Below, piece after piece: positions 46,301 to 56,915 of a stretch of 64,000 bases of DNA. The stretch covers positions 4,410,637-4,474,636 of the forward strand of contig JAGTTD010000003.1 of NCBI GenBank assembly GCA_018398585.1, read 5' to 3'. The position numbers and the translations under genes were made by a program. The notes below the pieces were generated by a model. It had not been told where the DNA came from, ran no database searches, and worked only from the letters and a program-made list of their open reading frames with translations. Position 1 is the stretch's first letter. Each line of letters starts with the position of its first letter. The DNA is from Simmondsia chinensis (taxonomy: Eukaryota; Streptophyta; Magnoliopsida; Caryophyllales; Simmondsiaceae).

Positions 46301-46757
46301 TCGCAATGTCATTGACCATGGCACTCATAGCGGTCGAGTTTTCATGCTGCACTAATAGAGTGCATTTTGCTTCAGTGTGCTGTTTCTTAAATGCCCCTTT
46401 CATTGCTTGTTGAACCCTTTGGTCCACGATTTCCAAATGACAATTGAGCATGGCTATAAAACTCCAAGGAGAATGGCTATAAAGCCCAATGCACTTTTCT
46501 TTTGGAATGTCTTCATCACCCCTGCTTTGATTACCGCGGTTGTGACTTGTTTCATCCACTCGTGATACAGGGCATTATTTAAAAGGGTGCTTAAGTGAGG
46601 ACAAAATTAAGACTAGGCTTTTTGTTTCCTCATGCTCAAGAGCACTCAATTTTCTTTTTCTGACCATTATCGAATAGTCTGAGATTGCATTCTGAAGGTC
46701 CATGATGGGGTCGAAGACAATGAAGTCTTGTGTTAAGCCTCCCACTGTGGACACCAA
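43364..46757 (-). pseudogene. Tat-M gypsy gag
   Basis: Minus strand. The start region is at 46757-46575 (VSTVGGLTQDFIVFDPIMDL). A long open piece follows at 46559-46005 (LNCHLEIVDQRVQQAMKGAF, a likely helical N-domain). The capsid lies around 44810-45100: WYITLPPSSIKCWDDKDK, FQAQFPRMELGTSWSDLARM, INRFKRARLKCTVALPEVEY, PKLALNGLDIES. These match the plant gypsy capsid motif (..LPE.E..KLALNGLDIE.RKKF). The rest to 43364 (44598-44362, 44284-43946, 43526-43364) is linker between capsid and protease. Stops are scattered, and no zinc knuckle was identified. E2 interrupts the link to pol. Confidence 0.75.
46741..46756 (-). other. Tat-M primer-binding site
   Basis: The minus strand reads TGGTGTCCACAGTGGG just after the LTR. 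This resembles the complement of a tRNA-Arg 3' end, as used by Tat/Ogre-type elements. The tRNA assignment is tentative. Confidence 0.6.
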
Positions 46758-48122
46758 AAGGCATGTTTGCTATATTTGTTTTTTAATTAGTTTAATGTGG
46801 TCAACGTAAATACAAATGTAAACAAACATGCTAAAGGGACTCACCACGATTAGAGAGGAAGCCTAATTTTGGATCGCAAGTCTTTGACCTTAACCGCTCA
46901 ACTTTTTTGGAGAAAAGGAGGTGATACTTTGGTGTACCTAACTTCGATTAATATGTGAGTTCAACTTATTCTCCAATTAGAAAGGCTTTTTATATTTTAT
47001 TTTTGGATTTTTTGAAAAATATTTTCTGACAAAAAATTAAAGAGATATGTATCTAACTCAAGTGCTAGTTACAGTTATGGAGCACGGTCCACATACACCT
47101 TTCCTTGTACACTTAAAAATCAGGAGCTAGGGTAAAAGCAAACTCAAGAGCTCAGCAATCCACTTATAAGCCTGAGTCAATCAAATTTTAAGGCCTGGCA
47201 CCCTTGACTTAATAACTCGAGTGAGTTAGAGTCTTACAGGATTTGGATGGAGCAAACCGTATTTGGGTCACTGGATGAGAACCAACACAATTAAGCTTAA
47301 GCCTTGGCCATCCAAACCCTTAAGCAATGGTGTAAACCTAAGTCCACCTAACTCATTAAGCTATGGCAGTAGTGTTAAGACCAATGCAATGAAGGTTAAG
47401 CCTTGGCCGTCAAAGCCTTAAACTAAAGCCTCAATTTTTAATTTCTCGATTTTGGGAGCAGATTAAAACAACAACTAAAGCCCGAAGCACTTTATTACTA
47501 AAAAAGCAAGTATAACAAGATCTATGCTATGTCAAGCAAAGTTAAGTTACGCTAGTCCGAGGTAAAAATCATAGGTGTGATGCAAAGAAAACTTGAAGAA
47601 GTTTTGTATTAGTGGTACTGGATCCTTGACATCTAGACTAGTGTCTATTATTTATAGAAAAACTAAATAGTAGCTGCCCCTTATTTTCGCGGCATTTTCA
47701 TACCACATAGGTCATCATACTGCTTTAACCCGTGAATGATCAATGAATGTGCCCTTGATTTGGAGTGCTCGAGCACATTTCTTAAAGCCCACGTCTAGTT
47801 TTTTAGCTGAAGTGTCTTTTAGATGTTCCCCGTTCTCTTGGATAAGCTTGGTATCCACGCATCTGTATCAAGCTTGGAACCACCTGTCTTGTAGCCTTGT
47901 TGGAAGTGCCTTGAGCTCGAGCTCCATTTACCCTTAAACCGTCTCGAGCCTCGAGTGGCTCATACCCTTGTTAGGGTCTTAAACTTCTCAAGCAGCCGCG
48001 AGACGCTTTTATCTCAGCACCTAGACCCCCAACTTTTCTAAAGGTGGACCCCACATGATAAGCACATGGTACATTGCCCAAATCGGCATTGTCCCTACTC
48101 TCTCCAATTTAGCATGTAAAAA
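46757..48122 (-). repeat. Tat-M 5' LTR
   Basis: About 1.37 kb. Matches the split Tat-P LTR over its length in opposite orientation. On minus it starts near TTTTTACATGCTAAATTGG (Tat-P: TGTTTACTCCCGAAATTC), so the TG end seems mutated, and it ends by GCAAACATGCCTTT before the primer site. Confidence 0.75.
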
Positions 48123-49514
48123 CTTGACTTAAACTACTATCTGTTGGTTCCCCTTCTAAAAGTCCACTATCAGGACACTGGCGAACTGTCTACCAGTCAC
48201 AGGTATAGGAGACAAGACGTCAAATACCTTATTTTGTTGTCCTTGTTTTCCTAATAAAAAAAGCAGTTAAATACCTTACCAATTCTTATTAAATATTAAT
48301 GTCCAGAACTTTTATAAAGAATCAAAATTGTTTTGACTTATACTTTATTTTACCCTTCAGAGATTTTTAATTCCTTGAGATAGATGCTTGCACTATGTCG
48401 ATTCTTCCCTTAATTCTCTTGACACCTTTTCTCTTAAAAAATACCTTCATCCGTTTTTTCAACGATTAATTTTTATTGCCTGATGTGTCCTCAAATAATT
48501 AAAAGACCTCGATAGGTAAGTCGGAATCATATTCTGCTAAGATTAATATCAATATTTGTGTCAAGAATTCTAGTTTAATTGAATAAGCCATCATCATATG
48601 ACACGCCATTGCACAGAAGTTACGTAACACAATCAAGAATCAATTATTTTCCTTACAAGAAGATACCTCTTCCACTCAATAAACATTTCTTTCAAATGTC
48701 TGGTCATGACTAATATAGTTGACATTTCACGTATCTAATACTATAACACATTTGACATCTAATGTCTGAATCTTGCTCCAGCTAACTCATTAGTTTTGTC
48801 AAACGTTCTAAACATTCTTTCAACCTAGTAGATATACCAGAAGCGAACTAGAGAATTTTGAGCATATTCTTATTCTCAATGTGTACTAAGACATATGAAT
48901 TACCTTTCAGTTTGCAAAATAGAATACGCAAATGTCATCAGTATTGATTGCAATGCATTATTAAATATATATATATATATATATATATATAACAAGCAAT
49001 ATGAAATCAAAATTGTAAACAAGGCACGCAACATTTGGGAATATTTTTCTTAACTATTGGCAAATAATCAAAGTAGGGAGTTCATGATCCCACACTTACA
49101 TGTATGCCATGGTGACCAACCAAACTATCAAATACTCCCTGGCAGCAGGATCAAATCAAGATATTATTAGGGTGAGAACATTTGTCAATTAGTATGTTTT
49201 CTTGTAAACTCTTACTAAGCATAATTAAATACACTACATTGCCCTTAGCCTCTAAGGTCCTATGATAGAGCTACTTGAGGAGGCTAATGTGGAGCCCTAG
49301 TAAAGTGTACATTGCTACCAAGACATCCATACAAGTCCATAATACTGCCAGACTAGTAACGGAGGTCGTGAGCATTCATGTATAGAAGCTCACTCACACT
49401 TGATGTTTTGAGTACAATGAACCTTTTAGTTAAGGTTTAGTAGACAAACAATGTATGGACTTCACCCAACTATCTTCAATGTGTGCAATGATGACCTAAC
49501 TAATCTACCCGTAC
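48123..49514 (-). other. Copia leader/gag fragment (same family as the array), with (AT)n
   Basis: Parallels 15160-16180 and 34970-35060: 'caggacactgg.gaactg', 'gcatggtgacc', 'ggtgagaacattt'. Probably the host copy into which Tat-M inserted. (AT)n microsatellite at 48966-48990. No frame. Confidence 0.6.
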
Positions 49515-50967
49515 CACTACAACAAAAATGGCATATCTTGACACATTTTTGTTGACCCTTGGACCAAACGCCAACAAATTTAGTGACACTTAATTTTTAT
49601 TGAAGTTTAAGAGCGCAAAGAAAAATGTTGACACTTGCAAGTGTCAACAAAAACACTATCTAATTGAAAAAAAAGATAAATATTACTAATTGGTGGGAAT
49701 CCAAAATTGAAGTCCCGCCCAAACTAAAAATTTCCCAAAAACCCTAGAATGTTCTTCTTCACTTGCTTTATACCTCCTTATCTACTTCCCCTCCCTAAAA
49801 ACCATCTCCGTCTTCCTTTTTGTGAGTTCGTTTCAACAATTTCACTCCATTTGATAGTTTATTAATCATTCCTTGCTTCCACGATTTCTTTTCATTTTCT
49901 TGTATTTTGTTTTCCATTTTGGTTTCATTTTGTTATTTGTTTTCAATTTCATCTTCGTTTTTCTTGGCATGGATTTTTAAGGGAGACTCATTGCTCATTC
50001 CTACTTATGGAGACTCATTTTCAATTTAGGCAGCATCAATCAGGACTAGCAATATGGAAAAGATGGTTTTGATATACACCATTTTCTCTCATTTTTCTAC
50101 CTTTTTTTTGTCGATGGGATTTTCCATTTCCGATTGGTGAATGTTCAATTCATAAGAGACGGATAATTGGAATCCTTATCTGAGATAAATGGCATTTTGA
50201 ATCTAGTTTGACCGCCCCACATTTTAGTTCTACGGTTCTAAATTTACGGAACCGTTATTGGATATTCATTCATATATTAGGATTCATTAAAAACTAATTT
50301 CTAATGTCAACTCTGATGTATGCGCACCCCCTCCCCCCCTCCCCTATGCGGATTTGAATTAGATTAGTAATAGTTGTTATCATATTAGTAATAATTGTTG
50401 TTATAAAACTAGTATTAGTGTTTCCCTTTAACTTTGTTATCATTACAAATAAACATTAGCCATAAGCCTTGAGATACATGAATAAAAATATTATTCTTAT
50501 TTCTCTTTTAAATTTCCTTGTGCAATATCTTTTTTTTAATCAATAGAAATTCATATAGAATTCCAATAATATATTTGGAATTGCATCATTGGTATCAGAG
50601 CAAAATTCGATTTTTTTTTCAAACCCCACCTCACGAATCCTTGCAGCCACGGCTAGCACCTATAGTTGTACCCACTGCCATTTGGATTGTTGCCTGTAGG
50701 CAATTAGTTGATCATTTGTATTATCATATTCAATTGGGCTTAACTAAAAATACTCTTGTTGTGTTTAACAAAACCGTAACCCTTGAACTATTTCAACAAG
50801 GCAAATAGAGAACTTTTTGGTGGAATTATAAGAAACGAAACCCACTAAAAACAGCACGTATGTGGATTGAGTGTCATAAAATTTAGCAATGAATTGCCTT
50901 AACATTGTAAGTTTCTATCTGTAATTACTGATGTTGATGAATAAAATCTATCACTTGCATTTTGTGA
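49515..50967 (+). mobile_element. CACTA left end (CACTA-2), interrupted by element G
   Basis: Starts CACTACAACAAAAATGGC in copia leader sequence, followed by subterminal repeats of TGTTGACACTTG and its complement (49540-49680). A GC-rich, pyrimidine-rich 5' region ('ctccgtcttcctttttgtg') follows. At 50968 the gypsy element G is inserted, and CACTA-2 sequence most likely resumes at 62959. The right terminus was not identified. Confidence 0.65.
50370..50830 (+). pseudogene. Copia-like LTR end, primer site and gag start fragment
   Basis: TGGTATCAGAGC at 50590-50601 is a tRNA-iMet primer site. It follows an AT-rich stretch that could be a short LTR, starting perhaps at TGTTATCATATTAG near 50372, and is followed by a 60-codon piece (TPPHESLQPRLAPIV, LGLTKNTLVV). 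Nothing more of the element is present. Confidence 0.4.
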
Positions 50968-51456
50968 TGTTCAGGACAACACCATTTGCTAAGACAGCCG
51001 CCTCCCCTGAAAGAAGGCATTAGGAGAATGCCCCGATTAACGGCAATCAAGAGCAACTAACCGCAGCCATAGCCCTAACAGTACTCCTGCGCCCTAGCGG
51101 TACTCCTACACCCTAGCGGTACTCTTATACCCTAGCGGTACTTTTATACCCTAGCGGTACTCCTACACCCTAGCGGTACTCATATACTCTAGTGGTATTC
51201 CCACACCTCAGCGGTACTCTCATACCCTAGCGATACTCCTACACCCTAGCGGTACTCCTGCACCCTAGCGCTATTTTTATACTCTAGCGGTGCTCCCATA
51301 CCCTAGCAGTACCGTCATACCCAAACTATATTCTCTCCCACATAACGCCTAGGGGTTCCCTCCTAATCCCTATAAATACCGTAATAAACACCACAGAGAA
51401 GGGGACTTGAGCTTGGCTTTCCCTTAAAAGAACCCTACCAAAAAAACCCCGAAACA
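50968..51456 (+). repeat. G 5' LTR with 19-bp tandem repeats
   Basis: 489 bp, TGTTCAGGACAACACC to CCCCGAAACA. U3 holds about 13 tandem 19-bp units of the type CCCTAGCGGTACTCCTACA (51075-51325). Confidence 0.9.
51371..51378 (+). promoter_or_regulatory. TATA box of the G 5' LTR
   Basis: TATAAATA in 'ccctataaataccg'. Repeated at 62873-62880 in the 3' LTR. Transcription would start about 30 bases downstream. Confidence 0.7.
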
Positions 51457-51478
51457 ATTGGCGCTATCTGTGGGAAGG
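51457..51478 (+). other. G primer-binding site
   Basis: ATTGGCGCTATCTGTGGG follows the LTR. This is close to the TTGGCGCCGTCTGTGGG leader common to plant Tat/Athila elements. The tRNA is not assigned. Confidence 0.75.
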
Positions 51479-51495
51479 GTACTAACGCTTCCTTC

Positions 51496-52766
51496 ATGTC
51501 GAATAGCAGTCATTCCACTCCCCTCCATCTGGAGGGCCACCGCCAAGATTATGTAACCCAAGAACAATTCAATCAATTGCAACGCCAACTCAGTTAGTTC
51601 TCTACCCAAATGGCAGATGACGACGCTGGAAGGGTCCCAGACCCTAGCCAATTCACCACCCCCAGAGCCTGCAGGCATGCTCCAACTGAAAGCCAGAATC
51701 CAATCACCGAGTCCAGTACTAGCGCTCACCATAATTATGTAAGCAGTAACCACCAACGGGATGCCGGAACAAGGGTAATGCCTCTGGTACCAGGAACCCA
51801 CTCACCTTTTACATCCCAACTCCTCCGGGCACCCCTAGGAAAGGTAAAAATCCCTAATATGGATACATTTGACGGAACTCAGGACCTTGAGGACCATCTG
51901 GCCGGTTTTGCGGCGCGAATGTACCTACAGGACATAGGGGAGGATGTATGGTGCGAATGCTTTCCCGCTACTCTCAAGGGGGCCGCGCAAAGTTGGTTCT
52001 CCTCCCTCCCATACTCATCCATTGACGGATTTACGGAGATCTCTGAACGATTTGTATGTCACTTTGTGAGCAACAAGAGAAGAAGGAGAATGGCTGCACA
52101 TCTTCTCAAACTACAACAGAATGAGTTTGAGCCCTTAAGAAGTTATATGTACGAGGGTTCACACGCGCCATGATCGACGTCGCCAACCTTTCTGATGAGA
52201 CAGCCATTACTGCCTTTGTTAACGGACTACAGAATTCCCCCTTTAAGTTTGCGCTAGCCAAGGGACCTCCTCTAACCACTGACGACCTATGGAGCAAGGC
52301 CAACAAGTATATTACCGCCGAGGATGTGATGCAAGTAGCGCCAAGGCCTGAAGTGGTTCAGGTAGGGACCTCTCCAAGGCCAAAAGAGGGTTTCAGGCCA
52401 CCGCCAAGAAATACCCGGCCACCTAAAAGGCTTAAGCCCTTCTTTAAAAGGCAGATCCCACCGGAAGCTACACGACCGCTGCTGGTAATAAAAGCAGAAG
52501 AACAGCCCAAGGACTCAAAAGGCAAAATAAATGATTGGTGCGCCTATCACCAGACAACCACCCACAACATCGCAGAATGCCGTGGGTTAAAATCCCACTT
52601 GGAAGAAGCTGAGCGCATGGGGCCGTGGGTAGAGTACGCAAACTTACAGAGGATAAAGACAGGAAAAACTCGCGGTGAAGATACTCATGACCCAGGACCA
52701 AGCAAAACAACGCCCCCGGTCATCGCCGCCATCACAAAAAGAGAACCACCAGTAAGTGGGAAATAA
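51496..52766 (+). pseudogene. G gag: capsid and zinc-binding motif, one stop and one frameshift
   Basis: The ATG at 51496 opens a frame with MSNSSHSTPLHLEGHRQD, a stop TAG at 51595-51597, then MADDDAGRVPDPSQF. The capsid domain is clear: MDTFDGTQDLEDHLAGFAAR, FPATLKGAAQSWFSSLP, then, after an extra base near 52155, the second half ETAITAFVNGLQNSPFKFAL and LWSKANKYITAED. A zinc-binding end follows (DWCAYHQTTTHNIAECRGL). Length about 420 codons, normal for a Tat gag. The stop TAA at 52764 separates it from pol in the same frame, so the ancestor probably had one gag-pol frame. Confidence 0.9.
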
Positions 52767-53300
52767 GAAGTCAGAAAAAAACGGAAGGAGCCCTACCTGG
52801 CACTTGATAAACCTAAGAGCATGAGCTTCACAGAAGAGGATGCGCAGGGGATTGACGCATACCAGGAGGACCCACTGGTTATAACCGCCAATATTCACGG
52901 ATACATCATCCACAGAATCCTGGTCGACCAAGGCAGTTCTGTCGATGTACTCTTTCTGAGTTGTTACGTCCAGATGGGGATGTCCACCTCCTCCCTTATC
53001 CCCACATCAAGCCCTGTTGTAGGATTCGCCGGAAATCCCGTTATACCATAAGGGGAGATACTTATAGCCGCCACCTTTCAAGGTGAGGGAGGACAGCGCA
53101 CCATAAAAATTGAATTCCTGGTCATAGACGCTCCCTCAGCCTATAACGCAATCCTTGGAAGACCCTCCTTGAATCGCCTAAGGGTCGTGGTCTCCACCTA
53201 TCATCTAGCCCTGAAGTTCAAAAGTGACACTGGCAGCATCATGACTGTTCGTGGCAGTCAAGGCTCCCTCTCCGAGTATTATCACAACTTTCCTGATTCA
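52767..53300 (+). pseudogene. G aspartic protease
   Basis: Same frame as gag. HRILVDQGSSVDVLF carries the active-site region with D-Q-G where D-T-G is normal, so even a repaired copy of this sequence might be inactive. After a stop (53049-53051) the frame continues with IEFLVIDAPSAYNAILGRPS, the conserved protease C-terminal ILGR motif, and LNRLRVVVSTYHLALKF. The next block (ELEPWRYTYMGASI) leads into RT. Confidence 0.85.
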
Positions 53301-54440
53301 TCCTTAATAACCGCCGAACTAGCTGAGCCCAAGTCATCCTCAAGTCCAGATCCGGCCCCATCGTCTCTGGAAAAATATGAACTAGAGCCATGGCGGTACA
53401 CCTACATGGGCGCCTCAATTCCTCGCCACCTAAAGGAGAAGATTGGTGAACTCTTAAAACAATACTGGGATGTCTTCGCTTTTTCTGCTAACGAGATACT
53501 CGGAATACCGCCAGAAACGATCACCCACCAGCTCAATGTCCAAGCCGACAAAAAATCGATAAAACAGCGAAAGTGTAACTTTTGCACCAAGCGCAACGAG
53601 GCAATCAAAATGGAGGTACAAAAACTGATCTAAGCAAGATCCATTAGGGAGGTGGCTTACCCAGAATGGCTGGGTAACATAGTTCTGGTAAAAAAGGCAA
53701 ACGAAAATTGGAGAATGTGTGTCGATTTCACAGACCTCAATAACGCCTGCCCAAAGGACTCTTACCCTCTTCCTAAAATCGATAAATTGGTAGACTCAAC
53801 GACAGGTTGTGAATTATTCAGTTTCATGGATGCTTTCTCAGGCTACCACCAGATTCACATGCATCCGGAGGACGAAAAGAAAACTTCCTTCATAACAGCT
53901 GAGGGTACATACTGCTAAAGAGTCATGCCATTTGGCCTCAAAAATGTTGGCGCCACATATCAACGACTAGTCAACAAAATTTTTGACTCCCAAATCGGCC
54001 GCGATATGGAAGTTTACGTAGATGACATGATATTCAAATCCCGAAAAAACCCCGATCACGTTGAAGACTTAAGAGAGGCTCTAGAAGCACTCAGGAGGTA
54101 CAAAATGAAACTTAATCCTAATAAGTGCTCGTTATCGGTACCTGAAGGAAAATTCCTAGGGTTTATTATCAGCACTAGAGGAATTGAGGCTAAACCCAGA
54201 AAGGTATGCCCTATTCTCGAAATGGGATCACCCTGTTTTTCTAAAAATGTCCAGAGGCTTGCCGGCTGCATGACCTCTCTTAATAGATTCATTAGCCGTT
54301 CTGCCGACAAGGCCCTGCCATTCTTTAAAACATTACGGAAGAAGCAACCCTTCTGTTGGAACGAAGAATGCGAGCACACCTTCCAGCAGCTAAAGAAATA
54401 TCTAGCTCAACTTCTCGTCATTACCTCTCCCGAGCCAAAC
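53301..54440 (+). pseudogene. G reverse transcriptase
   Basis: The order of motifs is complete: WDVFAFSANEILGIPPETIT (entry), NIVLVKKANENWRMCVDFTD and LNNACPKDSYPLPKIDKLVD, FSFMDAFSGYHQIHMHPEDE, MPFGLKNVGATYQRLVNKIF, and EVYVDDMIFKSR with the catalytic YVDD intact (54013 on). Then come NKCSLSVPEGKFLGFIISTR and the connection VQRLAGCMTSLNRFISRSAD. Two stops remain in frame (53631-53633 and 53916-53918). From 53925 the frame is open through both RNase H domains. Confidence 0.95.
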
Positions 54441-55478
54441 AAAAAGCTAAGCGTTTACTTAGCCATTTCAGAAAACACCACCAGTGCCGTACTGATAGCC
54501 GACCGCGAGGGCAGACAGCTCCCGATATATTTTGTGAGCCAGTCCCTCAAGAACACAGAAAAAAGATACCCTACCATAGAAAAGACTACGTTGGCCTTAG
54601 TCACCGCCGCACGTAAACTGAGACCTTGTTTTCAGGCCCATACCATCACTGTGCTCACTCATCTTCCTTTCCGAAGGTTGCTAGGAAAATTAGATTGCTC
54701 GGGAAGAATGTTAAAATGGGAAGTAGAACTCTCGAAACATGATATACAATACTTGCCCAGCCTGGCCATCAAGGCACAGGCCCTGGGCGACTATTTGGTG
54801 GAATGCAGCTTTGAAATACCCGAGCTGACAGCCTCCCCCAAAGAAGGTCATCTTTGGAGACTATTCATTGACGGTTCCGTCAACCAAGGGGGCAACGGTG
54901 CAGGCATCGTGCTGATAAATCCAGAAGGGGAATACACAGAATACACGGTAAAACTTAATTTTAACGTTACTAATAATGAAACTGAGTATGAGGCCTTGCT
55001 TCTAGGCATTGACTATGCTAGAGCAGCTGGCGCCAAGCATGTCGAGGTATTCAGTGACTCAGAACTAGTAGTAAACAAGGTAACTGGGGAATACGGAGTA
55101 AAGGAGCCTCACCTGGCACAGTACCTTGGCCTAGTGCAAAAACGAATCTCTGGGTTAGAGAGCTTCAGTATACGGGGAATCTCCCGTGAAGACAATAAGC
55201 TGGCCGATAAGCTAAGTCGGTTGGCTTGCCTCAGGCACATGGTAGAAAGAGAGGCAGGAGAGGTGCAGATGCACGAGGTCAACGTGAAGTACCCAAACCG
55301 ACCCTGTCCCTGGGACACATTGCAAATACAATATGAAGAAGGATGGATGCGTCCCATTGTGGATTTCATTCTGCTAAACAAGATACCCGCAGACAAAAAG
55401 GAGGCACGAAAGCTGCAACAACAAGCAGCCCGTTTTGTGATAATTGACCAACAGCTCTATATAAAGGCCATTCACGTA
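54441..55478 (+). pseudogene. G dual RNase H: retroviral-type plus archaeal-type
   Basis: First domain at about 54440-54830: KLSVYLAISENTTSAVLIAD, PTIEKTTLALVTAARKLRPC, LGKLDCSGRMLKWEVELSKH. Second domain at about 54853-55235 with all four catalytic positions: LWRLFIDGSVNQGGNGAG (D), NFNVTNNETEYEALLLG (E), HVEVFSDSELVVNKVTG (D), SREDNKLADKLSRLAC (D). The second, archaeal-type domain is the Tat-lineage hallmark. This part of the frame has no stop from 53925 to 55650, but the true frame shifts near 55480. Confidence 0.92.
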
Positions 55479-56544
55479 CCCCCTGCTAAAATGCCTAACC
55501 CAGGAGGAGGGGACTTACGTGCTAAAGGAGATCCACAAAGGAATTTGCGGGGTGCACGTCGGGAAGCGAACGTTAGTGAGAATGACGCTCATAACCGGGT
55601 ACTTTTGGTCTACCATGGAAAGAGATGCCGCCACATTAGTACAAAAATGTGATACATGTTAGAAATTTGCACCATTAATCCACGCCCCGGCGGTACCACT
55701 ACACCCCATCGTTGATCCCATACCTTTTGACCAATGGAGGATGGATATCCTGGGCCCATTTCCACTGGCCAGTGGACAAAGAAAATTTCTGATAGTGGCT
55801 GTGGACTACTTCAGCAAATGGGCAGAAGCAGAAGAAGTAGCTAGTATCACCGACCGCGCCACCCGCCAATTTTTATGGAAAAATATTATAACTCGCTTCG
55901 GAATCCCACGCGCCATCATAACTGATAACGGAACATAGCTCAGTTCACCACGATTCTGTAACTATTTCCAACACGTGAAGATCTCCCTCCACTTTGCATC
56001 AGTAGCCTACCCCCAAAACAATGGTCAAGTAGAAGCCAAGAACAAGCAGATACTTGTAGGGTTACGATGAAGGTTGGACGATGCAAAAGGAAAGTGGTTG
56101 GAAGAACTACATAGTGTTCTTTGGGCCCACCGTACCGTCTACCGAGTAGCCAAGGGGGAAACTCCTTTTATGTTGGTCTATGGAGCCGAGGCCGTGATCC
56201 CAGTGGAAGTAGGAGAGCCCAGCCATAGGACCCAAGGGTACTGCCAGCTGGAAAATGAAGAATTACGAAGACATTCTCTTGATCTAATCGACAGAACTAG
56301 GGAAAATGCCCTCCTCTGCATAACGGCTCAGAAGCAGCGGATGTCTCAGTACTATAATAAGCATGTAAGGCCTAGAAGTGTGGAGGTAGGAGACCTAGTG
56401 TTGCATCGAGCAAGCATTACTCATGGCATCGGGTCGGGAAAAGTGGCTGCCAATTGGGAAGGTCCCTACCGTGTAAGTACGAAGTTAGGAAATGGAAGCT
56501 ATAAGCTGCAGCGTCTCAACGGTACTGAAGTACAGCAATCCTAG
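55479..56544 (+). pseudogene. G integrase, frameshifted with three stops
   Basis: A one-base shift in the C run near 55480 changes frame. The zinc region follows: LKEIHKGICGVHVG ... LVQKCDTC, then stop TAG 55660. The catalytic core shows QWRMDILGPFPLASGQ (D), PRAIITDNGT (D) with stop 55936-55938, then PQNNGQVEAKNKQILVGL (E) with stop TGA 56068. C-terminal: LHSVLWAHRTVYRVAKGETP, MLVYGAEAVIPVEVG, and VGDLVLHRASI...WEGPYRVSTKLGNGSY. The D,D,E triad itself is preserved. The end at 56544 is near the normal end for Tat integrases. Confidence 0.92.
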
Positions 56545-56915
56545 AATATGAAAAATCTTAAAAAATACAACACATAAGAGTCGGAATACATGTATAATAA
56601 GCAGACCTTTTAAATCTCTTAGATAGTAGACGTGGGTGTCTTAGAGCCCATGTAGCAACAAAATATACACCGAGATATAGTATAATAATATGTATGATAT
56701 AGTATTTCATTTATAACATTATGCACTACACCCTAAAAGCTGCAGCAGGAATGCCACCCCTGGATCACAACTTTACAAAACATGCCTACAGATTACTATT
56801 ACAAAAAGAAGCGTAAGCACAGGCCCAAAAAGGAGGATCCTTCCCATGCTGGAAGCAACCCTCGTCTAGAAAACTAACCCAAAAAAAACAGAAGAAGGAA
56901 AAAAGAGGGCAACTA
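56545..56915. other. Spacer between integrase and the antisense ORF; nothing recognised
   Basis: About 370 AT-rich bases between the plus-strand pol stop and the minus-strand stop of the antisense ORF. The two transcription units converge here. Confidence 0.6.

Noticed and set aside
50590..50601. tRNA gene fragment (also 586-600, 12080-12092, 46741-46756)
   Set aside because: Only the 12-18 bases complementary to a tRNA 3' end are present, next to LTR ends, so they are primer-binding sites.
51424..51801. 125-codon minus-strand frame
   Set aside because: Antisense to the G primer site and gag start, whose coding strand is clear.
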